Positions 9,570-16,746 of a DNA stretch of 64,000 nt are shown piece after piece. The DNA is from JACPYM01 sp963699175 (lineage in GTDB: Bacteria; Acidobacteriota; Blastocatellia; RBC074): the NCBI GenBank assembly GCA_963699175.1, contig OY969418.1, positions 2,356,001 through 2,420,000 on the forward strand. The letters run 5' to 3'. Numbering within the stretch: the stretch's first letter is position 1; every line of letters begins with the position of its first letter. Both the position numbers and the translations under genes were made by a program. The notes below the pieces were generated by a model, which had not been told where the DNA came from, did no database searches, and was given only the letters and a program-made list of their open reading frames with translations.

Positions 9570-10368
9570 ATATATCCCGGTTTCTGACCTGCTTTTGCGC
9601 GGAAATCCAACTTGTACAAGTAGTCTTTTATTTTGTTAGTTTGACATATATAACAACCAAGCGAACTCTGTCAGTCCAAAGTTGAACAGCGTGTAACTCA
9701 AGTACCTGATTTTGCAGATATTCTGATTAATCGAGTGCTCAATGGCTAGGTTTTTTTGATTAAGGTTACTTTCAAGAATCGAGCTATTTGTGTGAATGTG
9801 CAGAGTACCTCACTTACACCTCAGACGGTGAGCTATAACACGTTCTATGATACAACGCTGCCAACGGCATAACGCAGTGTCAGAAATTCATCAATGCCTG
9901 AACCTGCATCGGTGTGCAATAGCACATTACTCAGTGCGCTATAACACATTCAGCCGGTGGGCTATAACGCATTCAACTTACCGAGTAACACCAAAAACAT
10001 CTATCATGCGTTTGTTGCAGTCAGTGTGCTATCACGCATATAGCTGGATAGTTCCTTGATTTGGTATTAGAGATAGGTACAGAGGGAGTAATTGTGGATG
10101 ATGCGGATCGCGGCAGCTTTACAGTTACAGCAGGTGCATTTTCGTTGGGTTGCCAATCCGATGTTTTGGCATATTTGGAGTGCAACAGATCGGGCGCCGC
10201 TAGGGAAGTCCTTTGGCCGGTACGCCGATCCGTCGACAACGTATGGAGATGGCACTGGCCTTGACTTGGCGCGACCCCGAACAAAGTCGCGCGCTAGGGC
10301 CGGATTACCAATGTGGTGCCAGCGCTACCGCACTACAAAAAGTGATCGGCACGGGCGAATTGCTTTCG
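9570..10368. other. AT-richer noncoding region upstream of the kinase/activator pair
   Basis: I find no supported gene here; short open frames in this stretch lack any recognisable motif. It contains the promoter region for the minus-strand kinase gene, a 10-base palindrome CTTGTACAAG at 9611-9620, and the family of ~18-base repeats listed separately. Part of 10060-10368 may be more debris of the glycogen phosphorylase remnant, but I could not recognise it. Confidence 0.45.
9828..10040 (+). repeat. Cluster of ~18-bp imperfect repeats, GTGNGCTATMACRCATTC
   Basis: Five related copies occur on the plus strand at 9828-9845, 9912-9928, 9933-9951, 9957-9974 and 10024-10040. Examples are GTGCGCTATAACACATTC and GTGGGCTATAACGCATTC. 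Spacing is irregular and copies vary at two to four positions, unlike CRISPR. Similar copies, mostly on the opposite strand, occur at the other end of the EPS operon (31357-31490). This pattern suggests binding sites for one regulator, possibly the nearby sigma-54 activator. Confidence 0.6.
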
Positions 10369-10691
10369 TTAACGCGTCTTGAAATTCTCTGTCTTCGGCT
10401 TGTCCTTCAAGCATCCGTTCCCAATTGTGCTCGTGATCAAATTCGCCAGCAGCGCGACGTTACGCCATAGGTTTTGTAGTTGAACCGCGCTGGCCACAGT
10501 TGATAGAAGTCCGTCACCAGCGAGATTATCACCAGTTCCGAATGCAGCGCGGCCACGCCGTTGATTGAATGGCTGCCGTCCCGGCGCTAGCCGAGCGAAT
10601 ACTTGATGTGATGAAGAATGGGTTATTCAAGCGCAGCCAGGGCGCTTTCTTTCGAATCTTTGCTTTCCGCGATCAAAGTGGCTGGCTTCAT
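10369..10691 (-). pseudogene. Glycogen phosphorylase remnant
   Basis: Minus-strand fragments match glycogen phosphorylase. From the ATG at 10691 there is an N-terminal piece ending ILHHIKYSLG. It is followed directly by a piece from mid-protein (INGVAALHSEL, then DFYQLWPARFNYKTYGVT) and, in another frame, LLANLITSTIGNG. A complete enzyme has about 800 residues, and here about 320 bases remain, with stops and frame changes. So most of the gene was deleted and the rest is drifting. It starts 10 bases after the last EPS gene, so it may once have been the final cistron of that operon. Identification rests on remembered GlgP sequence around the VNGVAALHS motif. Confidence 0.75.
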
Positions 10692-10701
10692 GGTTTACAC
10701 C

Positions 10702-12291
10702 TTACACTTCAGGAGTTGCATCGAGATCCTGGCGCTCCGTCGGAGGGATCGAGTGTGATTTCAATAATCGGCCAAAGTAGCTAAGCAGCAATCTGGCATC
10801 GTGCCGCATTCCGGCGGAGGCAGAATAGAAAGCTTCCGCCGAATAGAGTTCATCTTCGTCCGGTTGGTCGTCATAAAGAACCTCCGCCTCCGTCACGATC
10901 CCAGCTTTAGAGTGTAGGTAAAGTGCTTGCCAATCGTGGGAAAGATGTTTCACTTCCGTTTTGCCGCGAGGGGCAACACCGACGAAGCGAAGTTCTCCTT
11001 TGGCGACATTGATCAATGCCGGCAGAAAGTATAGGAAAAGGCCGCTCAGCCGGCTCTTCTCCCGCGTCTGCTCAGTCTGAAAACTCCAAAGTTGAAAAGT
11101 GCGCCAATGAGCTTCACTAGCGAGAGCAGGCAATCTCAAGTACTCACGTTTCACCAGCACTGGGCTACGCCGCTCCAACTTCAGGTACAGCGCGGTCGCC
11201 AGCAGAATCGGCCAGGTGACTGCCAACAGAGCTACAGCCGCTGCCCGCGAAACCCAGCGGCCCAACTCGGCGCGAATTTGCTTGCCCGCCAGACTTCCCA
11301 GTATAAAGTCATCCGTTACGGCGGCGACAGCTCCGAGGCGGACGTTGACGAACAGGTTTTTATCTATGATGACGTCTTCCAATTCGAGGCCCTCGCCAAC
11401 ATAGCTGCCTGGGAAGATGACCGAATTCGTAGCCGCGCAGCGGGCGTCAAGCACGCAGTTGTGCCCGACCACAGTGTTCGGTCCCAGTTGCGTCCTCATC
11501 CCAATCCGGCAGTTTTCCCCAATGTAAACCGGCGCGATGAGTTCGGCGGTCGGATGCAGACTGACGTTGCGCGCGAGCCACATGCCGGGCTCGACCTCAG
11601 TGGCAGAGAGCATAAGACCGAGAAATTCTTTGGTGAGCACGGCGGAGTGCGCGGCCAACAGTTCTTTATAGGATCGAATGCTAAGGACGCGCGAGACTTC
11701 GACCACCCTGCCCTCACGCCGGGCCGCTGACATCAAATGTGATTCAAATGCAGCTTGATCCAGGCCGCTAGGAAGAGTCGCAATGAATTGTTTCGAGAGC
11801 CAAGCCCAGCCAGTCCATTCATATTTCTCCTGCTTACCTTGCAACTCTGGCCGAACCGATGCCTCGCGCAGGCAATACATGGTCTGGCCCTGCCCTTCGT
11901 GAAGTTCTTCTGGGACATTCCTACCTTCCGGCATACTTTCCGCCATACGTTCTGGTAGTTGTGGCAGCCGATCCGCGTGCGCCAGCAAGATAGATCCCGC
12001 CGCACCTGCGGCGCTGATCGCCTTGAGCGTGCAGTAAGGACGTGACGCATCGCGTGCAAGGTGGAACCCGAACCGACTGCCCCAGCGCAGGCCATTTCCC
12101 AACAGATGCTCAATCTTTTCCGGCAAATGATTCAGGACGAAGTCAAACTCCATTACGCCCCGGTCAACCAGCGTTTCAACTATGTGCTGGATGAATGGCT
12201 TATCTGCCAAAGGCAGCAGCGGCGTTGGGTGGCGCTCATTCAGTGCGTACATGTCGGTGTTCAGGCCCGTAGCAATGATGATTGCTCTCAT
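10702..12291 (-). CDS. Degenerate nucleotidyltransferase / beta-helix / sugar-transferase fusion protein
   Basis: This 529-residue protein has three regions. The N-terminal ~200 residues resemble a sugar-1-phosphate nucleotidyltransferase, but the signature is IIATGLNTDMYALNERHPT where active enzymes have AAGxGTRLxPLT and a PKP lysine. The key Gly/Arg/Lys residues are gone, so it is probably inactive. The middle (about 245-345) has hexapeptide-like repeats of a left-handed beta-helix. The C-terminal ~170 residues resemble a bacterial sugar transferase (one membrane helix, then NVAKGELRFVGVAPR) but lack the catalytic Asp-Glu. It is the last intact gene of the EPS operon, and its ATG has the ribosome site AAGGAG. 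It may act as a scaffold or regulator rather than an enzyme. Confidence 0.75.
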   Translation of the reverse strand: MRAIIIATGLNTDMYALNERHPTPLLPLADKPFIQHIVETLVDRGVMEFDFVLNHLPEKIEHLLGNGLRWGSRFGFHLARDASRPYCTLKAISAAGAAGSILLAHADRLPQLPERMAESMPEGRNVPEELHEGQGQTMYCLREASVRPELQGKQEKYEWTGWAWLSKQFIATLPSGLDQAAFESHLMSAARREGRVVEVSRVLSIRSYKELLAAHSAVLTKEFLGLMLSATEVEPGMWLARNVSLHPTAELIAPVYIGENCRIGMRTQLGPNTVVGHNCVLDARCAATNSVIFPGSYVGEGLELEDVIIDKNLFVNVRLGAVAAVTDDFILGSLAGKQIRAELGRWVSRAAAVALLAVTWPILLATALYLKLERRSPVLVKREYLRLPALASEAHWRTFQLWSFQTEQTREKSRLSGLFLYFLPALINVAKGELRFVGVAPRGKTEVKHLSHDWQALYLHSKAGIVTEAEVLYDDQPDEDELYSAEAFYSASAGMRHDARLLLSYFGRLLKSHSIPPTERQDLDATPEV

Positions 12292-12320
12292 AATGTATAC
12301 TCCTTCGCGAAAGTGACGCT

Positions 12321-13784
12321 TCAGGCTATAGGGAGAAAGGGTTTGTTCCTTTCCTTAAAAACTCTGAAGAGAAAAAGGACGTTGCCCAGAAAATACCGTT
12401 TCCACATACGGCCCGGCTCCTGCAGAAAGCGGTAGAGCCATTCCAAGCCTATCTCGCGCACCCACTGTGGGGCGCGGGAGATGTGGCCCGAATAAAAATC
12501 AAAAAGACCGCCCATGCCCATCGCGACTTTCACGCTGGTTTCGCCGAGATGCAGGTTGATCCATTTATCCTGGCGCGGCGCGCCGAAGGCGACCAGCAGA
12601 ATGGAAGCGCCGGATTCCGCAATCTGACGAATGACCGCCGGTTCTTCCGCTGGCGAAAAATATCCGTGCTGGCAGCCACTGACAATTACTTCAGGATAGG
12701 TTTGATGAATCCAGTCGCGGACGCGTTCAGCCACGCCGGGTTTTGCGCCGAGCAGAAACAGGCCGCGCCTGGTACCGGAGAGCGCCGCGCAAAGGCGCGG
12801 GAAAAGGTCTGTCCCATTGACGTTCTGCTTGATGTCGCGCGCCAGCAGCTTGCCCGCCAGTTTCAGCCCAATGCCGTCGGCTAGTGTCAGTCCGGCATTG
12901 TTGATGACGGCAAGGTACGTTTCATCTTTGTAGGCCAGATTGGCGCAATCGGCATTGACGAAACAGACCTGGTTTGGAAGGTCGCCCTGAAGCCGGGCCA
13001 GGATGGCTTCCAGGGCATCGTTCATTGTCAGGTTGTTGATGCGGATGCCAAGAATGCTGACGGCATCCGCCGCCTCAGTCGTGGCTTTGCCGTAAAGGGC
13101 CGCCGGGATTGCGCGCAATGCAATCCCTAAGTCTCCCCAGACGGTCTGGGTATCAACGTATTCTCCATCCGACTCCATTTCGCTGTCGAAGTGGATGTTG
13201 GCCCGGCTACGGATCCACCACAAACTGATCAACCCCGGTTGTACGTCGAAGCGTTTGCGCGCCGAGCGCTGGCGCGGGCTTAAATCATCGGGCGCGGTTG
13301 GCCGGGGGCCAACAAACGACATGTTTCCTTTTAAGATGTTGAACAACACCGGCAGCGCGTTCACGCGCAGCCTGGTCAGCCAGCGGCCAAGCGCGCCTGC
13401 CGGGAGGGCAAAAGAGAGTTCATCAAACGTTTCGCCCCAGCGCCCAAGTCTGGGATGGCGGAGCAGCTTTCTACCTGCTGCCCAATAGGCTACACCCATG
13501 AGCGGAGCGAGTAGCAGCAGCAGCAGGCTGGCCGCGAACACATCCAGTGCCCGCTTCGCCCCAGAGACGCTCAAGATGAGCAGCGACGCGAACATTCCCA
13601 GCCGGACCCGGCGGCGCTGCCGGCGGCGCAGACCACGTGCCGAAAAGCTTTGGTATAGTTCCTCCTTCGTTTGCTCCCTGGCCTTTTCCCTGGTTTCTGC
13701 TTGGGCCTCTTCCGGGGCCTTTTCCTGTGCCTTTTCCTCTGTTTGATGAGTCAATTTGTTGTGCATCATGCGCTTCGAATTCAA
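12321..13784 (-). CDS. Sugar-transferase-like domain fused to WecG/TagA/CpsF glycosyltransferase
   Basis: This 487-residue fusion begins with a charged tail rich in Glu, Lys and Gln (residues 10-45). A sugar-transferase-like domain follows, with one membrane helix (about 75-100) and NILKGNMSFVGPRP. The usual DELPQ active site reads VNALP, so this half looks catalytically dead. From about residue 240 there is a full WecG/TagA/CpsF family domain with VNADC, LADGIGLKLAG, NVNGTDLF and AFGAPRQDKW. This family adds ManNAc-type sugars to lipid-linked intermediates. The start is a TTG whose bases overlap the upstream stop and which has the ribosome site AAAGGAG; ATG at 13769 is an alternative. It belongs to the EPS operon. 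Confidence 0.85.
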   Translation of the reverse strand: MNSKRMMHNKLTHQTEEKAQEKAPEEAQAETREKAREQTKEELYQSFSARGLRRRQRRRVRLGMFASLLILSVSGAKRALDVFAASLLLLLLAPLMGVAYWAAGRKLLRHPRLGRWGETFDELSFALPAGALGRWLTRLRVNALPVLFNILKGNMSFVGPRPTAPDDLSPRQRSARKRFDVQPGLISLWWIRSRANIHFDSEMESDGEYVDTQTVWGDLGIALRAIPAALYGKATTEAADAVSILGIRINNLTMNDALEAILARLQGDLPNQVCFVNADCANLAYKDETYLAVINNAGLTLADGIGLKLAGKLLARDIKQNVNGTDLFPRLCAALSGTRRGLFLLGAKPGVAERVRDWIHQTYPEVIVSGCQHGYFSPAEEPAVIRQIAESGASILLVAFGAPRQDKWINLHLGETSVKVAMGMGGLFDFYSGHISRAPQWVREIGLEWLYRFLQEPGRMWKRYFLGNVLFLFRVFKERNKPFLPIA

Positions 13785-14521
13785 TAAGCTCCTTTGCCAA
13801 ACAGCACGGCTGGAACGGTCTTCAGCAGAAGCTTGAGATCGAACCAGAGGCTCTGGCTGGCGATATATTGCACGTCCAACGCTACCTGCTCCTCAAACGG
13901 GATGTCGCCGCGCCCGCTGACCTGCCAAATGCAGGTCAAGCCGGGCGTCACGTCCAGCCTGCGGCGGTTTGCCAGCGTGTACTGTGCGACTTCGCGCGGC
14001 ACGGGCGGGCGTGGCCCGACCAACGACATCGCGCCAGTCAGTACCAGCCACAGTTGCGGCAGCTCATCAATGCTTAGTTTGCGGATGATCCGGCCAATCC
14101 AGGTTACGCGTGGATCACTTTTCATCTTGAACGTAACGCTGTCCAGATGGTCGTTCTGCGCCAGCAGGGAATCTTTCAGCTTCTCAGCGTTGGCGACCAT
14201 GGAACGGAATTTGGGAAAGGGGAATTCCCGTCCCCAACGGCCCACGCGCGTCTGCCAAAAAAGGATCGGGCCGCCGTCGGTCAACTTGATGCAGAGCGCG
14301 ACGAGTAGAAAGAGCGGCGACAGGCAGAGCAGCGCGCCGCTGCCCACAATGATGTCAGCCGCCCGCTTCAGCAGCTTGGCACCGCCCAGGATGGCTAGCC
14401 AGGCGAATTTCTTCTGCCAGAACCGGAGCCGGAGCCGAAGCTGATTGCCGCCGCGGCTGCCGTCGCCGTACCGGCGATGAAGTTCTTCGATCAGCGACAA
14501 GCGTTGTGGATGGTCCTTCAT
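13781..14521 (-). CDS. Polyisoprenyl-phosphate sugar-1-phosphate transferase (EPS priming enzyme)
   Basis: This 246-residue protein is the only intact member of three related domains in this operon. It has a membrane helix at about 55-82, then FWQTRVGRWG, PFPKFRSM, the catalytic Asp152-Glu153 in SIDELPQLW, LTGAMSLVGPRPP and PGLTCIWQVSGR. Such enzymes start repeat-unit assembly by moving a sugar phosphate from a UDP-sugar to undecaprenyl phosphate at the inner membrane. It overlaps the next gene by 4 bases. The sugar cannot be told from sequence. It is the best candidate for the initiating transferase of this EPS. Confidence 0.92.
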   Translation of the reverse strand: MKDHPQRLSLIEELHRRYGDGSRGGNQLRLRLRFWQKKFAWLAILGGAKLLKRAADIIVGSGALLCLSPLFLLVALCIKLTDGGPILFWQTRVGRWGREFPFPKFRSMVANAEKLKDSLLAQNDHLDSVTFKMKSDPRVTWIGRIIRKLSIDELPQLWLVLTGAMSLVGPRPPVPREVAQYTLANRRRLDVTPGLTCIWQVSGRGDIPFEEQVALDVQYIASQSLWFDLKLLLKTVPAVLFGKGAY

Positions 14522-14524
14522 AAC

Positions 14525-15547
14525 TTAATTTCCTTGCCAGGGACGCGGCGGCGAAATCAATCCGCCCTGCGTTTCGCGCCACGCCTGCTCCATCTGGGCC
14601 ACGATGGCCGCTGAGTTTTCTGCTCTGAGCGTGGCGTCCGCGGTGTTGCGGCGGGTATTCCGGCGGGCGCGGAGCGAATGCCAGCCGGTCTCCAACTTCT
14701 TCACCAACCAGGCGGCGCGCTTGCCGTGGTGTTTGCGGTAATAAAGCAGGGCGCTGCGCATCCGCCAGAGCGTCAGTTGCGAACCGTTGGATGACATCGT
14801 CAAACGCTTGAACGTCTTGGAGGATTCGCCGCCCAGGTGCACCACCACCACATCGGGCCAATACCAGATCGAATAACCGGCGGCCTTGATGCGCCGGCAT
14901 AAGTCCACCTCTTCGTAATAGAGGAAAAATTGTTCGTCGAAATAGCCCACCACTTCGAGCACACGACGGGGGATGATCGAAAAAGCGCCCGGCACCCAAT
15001 CCACTTCCGCCGCTTCGCTCGGATCGGCCCAGGTGCGGTTAAAGCGCCCGAAGAAGCGCGAATGCGGGTATTTCACCGACAAGCCGGAGAGCGATAACAG
15101 GTCGTTGATCAGCGACGGAAACATCCGGGCCGAGGGCTGCCACGAATCGTCGCGGCCCACCAGCCGAGCACCTCCCAGGCCAATCTGCGGATCGGCGTCC
15201 ATGCGTTCCACGGCCAGCGGCAGCGCGCCGGGACGCAGGAAGGCATCTGAATTCAACAGCACCACGTAGCGGCCTTGCGCACTGGCGAAGCCGCGATTGT
15301 TGCCCGCCGCAAACCCCAGATTGACCGCACTGCGGATCAGCTTCGCCCCAGGGAACTCTTGCTCGACCATCGCGGCGGAACCGTCCTGCGAGCCATTGTC
15401 CACCACGATGGTTTCGTAACGGACGCCGCCAGCCTCTTGCGCCAGCGTCTGCAAGCATTCCCGCAGCACGTCGCGCGTGTTGAATGAGACGACGACGACA
15501 GAGACATCAGGCACAGCAGGGAGATCGGGCGGTGAAGTGGCGGTCAT
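14525..15547 (-). CDS. GT2 glycosyltransferase (rhamnosyltransferase-like)
   Basis: This 340-residue protein has the GT-A fold motifs of family 2: VVVVSFNTRDVLRECL at the start, ETIVVDNGSQDGS, and the metal-binding loop LLNSDAFLRPGA. A later EEVDLCRRIKAAG segment resembles the acceptor side of WbbL-type rhamnosyltransferases. It probably adds one sugar to the lipid-linked EPS unit in the cytoplasm. I chose the ATG at 15547 because it overlaps the upstream stop by 4 bases (ATGA) and directly precedes the conserved domain. A longer frame from 15589 would run into the upstream gene. Confidence 0.88.
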   Translation of the reverse strand: MTATSPPDLPAVPDVSVVVVSFNTRDVLRECLQTLAQEAGGVRYETIVVDNGSQDGSAAMVEQEFPGAKLIRSAVNLGFAAGNNRGFASAQGRYVVLLNSDAFLRPGALPLAVERMDADPQIGLGGARLVGRDDSWQPSARMFPSLINDLLSLSGLSVKYPHSRFFGRFNRTWADPSEAAEVDWVPGAFSIIPRRVLEVVGYFDEQFFLYYEEVDLCRRIKAAGYSIWYWPDVVVVHLGGESSKTFKRLTMSSNGSQLTLWRMRSALLYYRKHHGKRAAWLVKKLETGWHSLRARRNTRRNTADATLRAENSAAIVAQMEQAWRETQGGLISPPRPWQGN

Positions 15548-16746
15548 AATTTCTCTTCTCCCGTATTGGCGCGCGCCGTTCGCACCCATTCAGCATCTTT
15601 TCTGGAAGTCTTGAGCATGGCCGGGATCAGCAGCGCCTTCCACACGATGTAAAAGGGCGCTACGGCTAAAGCGGCAAACTCTTTCACGCCGCCGCCGCCC
15701 ACGTGAATCGCCGCGACGATATGCAGCGCCACGACGCCGAGTCCACCAAGCGCGTACGCACGTGTCGGCGCAAACGGCGGGGCAAGTGTGGCCAGCAAGA
15801 TCACGACGTGAAACGCCAGCGGCAAGAGCAGCAGTTCCAACCACGGTTCGATCAACCGGAGGCGCCCGCGCAAAATTTCTTTCAGCAATGAGGGCACGGC
15901 TTGCGCGGCCATGCGCAAACGCCCGCCTTCCCAGCGCGCACGTTGTGTTTTGGCTCCTTGTCCGCCTGTGGGCATTTCTGCCCGCACCGTCACCGCATCG
16001 GCAAAGCGCACCACGCGCCCGGCGCGCACCAGCCGCAGATGGTATTCCAGGTCTTCCACCACTGAGACCGCTGTGTACGGAATAGCGAGCAAGGTCTGGC
16101 GCGTCAGGCCAAAGCCATTGCCGAGCAGTCCCGCCGATAGTCCCCAACGATCACGGCCTCGGGGCCGCAGAATGTTGAAGGCAAACAACGCGATGCTCAT
16201 TAACCGCGTGCGCAGCGAGGCGTCGGCATTGCTCACCGTGTAGCGGCATTGAATGGCGGCAGCCCCTGCTGAAAAGAGGCGGCGGAATTCGGCGGTCAAG
16301 TTCGAGTCAACCTGCGTGTCGGCATCCACGACGATGACCGCGTCGTAGCCGGTCAGCAAAGATTGAAAAGCAAAATCCAGCGCGTAGCCCTTGCCGCGTC
16401 GCTCCGCATCGTCGCGCACCAGCACGCGCGCGCCAGCTACGCGCGCCAGTTCCGCTGTATTATCCGTACAGTTGTCGGCGACCACGACTACGGCAAACTT
16501 ATCACTCGCCGGCTCACAACTCAGCAGACTCCTTACGCAGCGCTGGATGCCGGCGGCTTCGTTGTGCGCAGGCGCAACGATGGCCAGCCGCCATTGCGTC
16601 CCGCCGTCCACTTTCGCCCGTAGGCGGCGCGCGGGCAGGATGCCGCCCACGGTCAGCAGCAATAATTCGATGCTGCCGGGGAAGGTGAGCAAAGCCAGGC
16701 AAACCCCAGCCACATCCACCAGAGTTGTGAAGAGGCTATTTCCCAT
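15544..16746 (-). CDS. GT2 membrane glycosyltransferase with QxxRW motif
   Basis: This 400-residue protein has an N-terminal membrane segment, then GT2 motifs: VVVADNCTDNTAE, the Asp pair in VVVDADTQVD, ED in VVEDLEYHL, and QRARW. QxxRW is typical of cellulose/chitin/hyaluronan-synthase-like enzymes. Several C-terminal hydrophobic helices (about 300-385) complete the picture. It may build or extend a backbone at the inner membrane. The start at 16746 is preceded by AAGGAG at good spacing and overlaps the upstream gene by 11 bases. Nucleotide-sugar specificity is not visible. Confidence 0.87.
   Translation of the reverse strand: MGNSLFTTLVDVAGVCLALLTFPGSIELLLLTVGGILPARRLRAKVDGGTQWRLAIVAPAHNEAAGIQRCVRSLLSCEPASDKFAVVVVADNCTDNTAELARVAGARVLVRDDAERRGKGYALDFAFQSLLTGYDAVIVVDADTQVDSNLTAEFRRLFSAGAAAIQCRYTVSNADASLRTRLMSIALFAFNILRPRGRDRWGLSAGLLGNGFGLTRQTLLAIPYTAVSVVEDLEYHLRLVRAGRVVRFADAVTVRAEMPTGGQGAKTQRARWEGGRLRMAAQAVPSLLKEILRGRLRLIEPWLELLLLPLAFHVVILLATLAPPFAPTRAYALGGLGVVALHIVAAIHVGGGGVKEFAALAVAPFYIVWKALLIPAMLKTSRKDAEWVRTARANTGEEKL

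Noticed and set aside
9641..9646. TTGACA -35 box on the plus strand
   Set aside because: No gene follows in that orientation and no matching -10 was seen.
9828..10040. CRISPR array
   Set aside because: Repeats are only ~18 bases, imperfect and irregularly spaced, spacers are not uniform, and there are no cas genes.
10092..10470. Plus-strand small proteins in the region after the EPS operon
   Set aside because: They overlap or adjoin the glycogen phosphorylase remnant on the other strand and have no ribosome sites or motifs.
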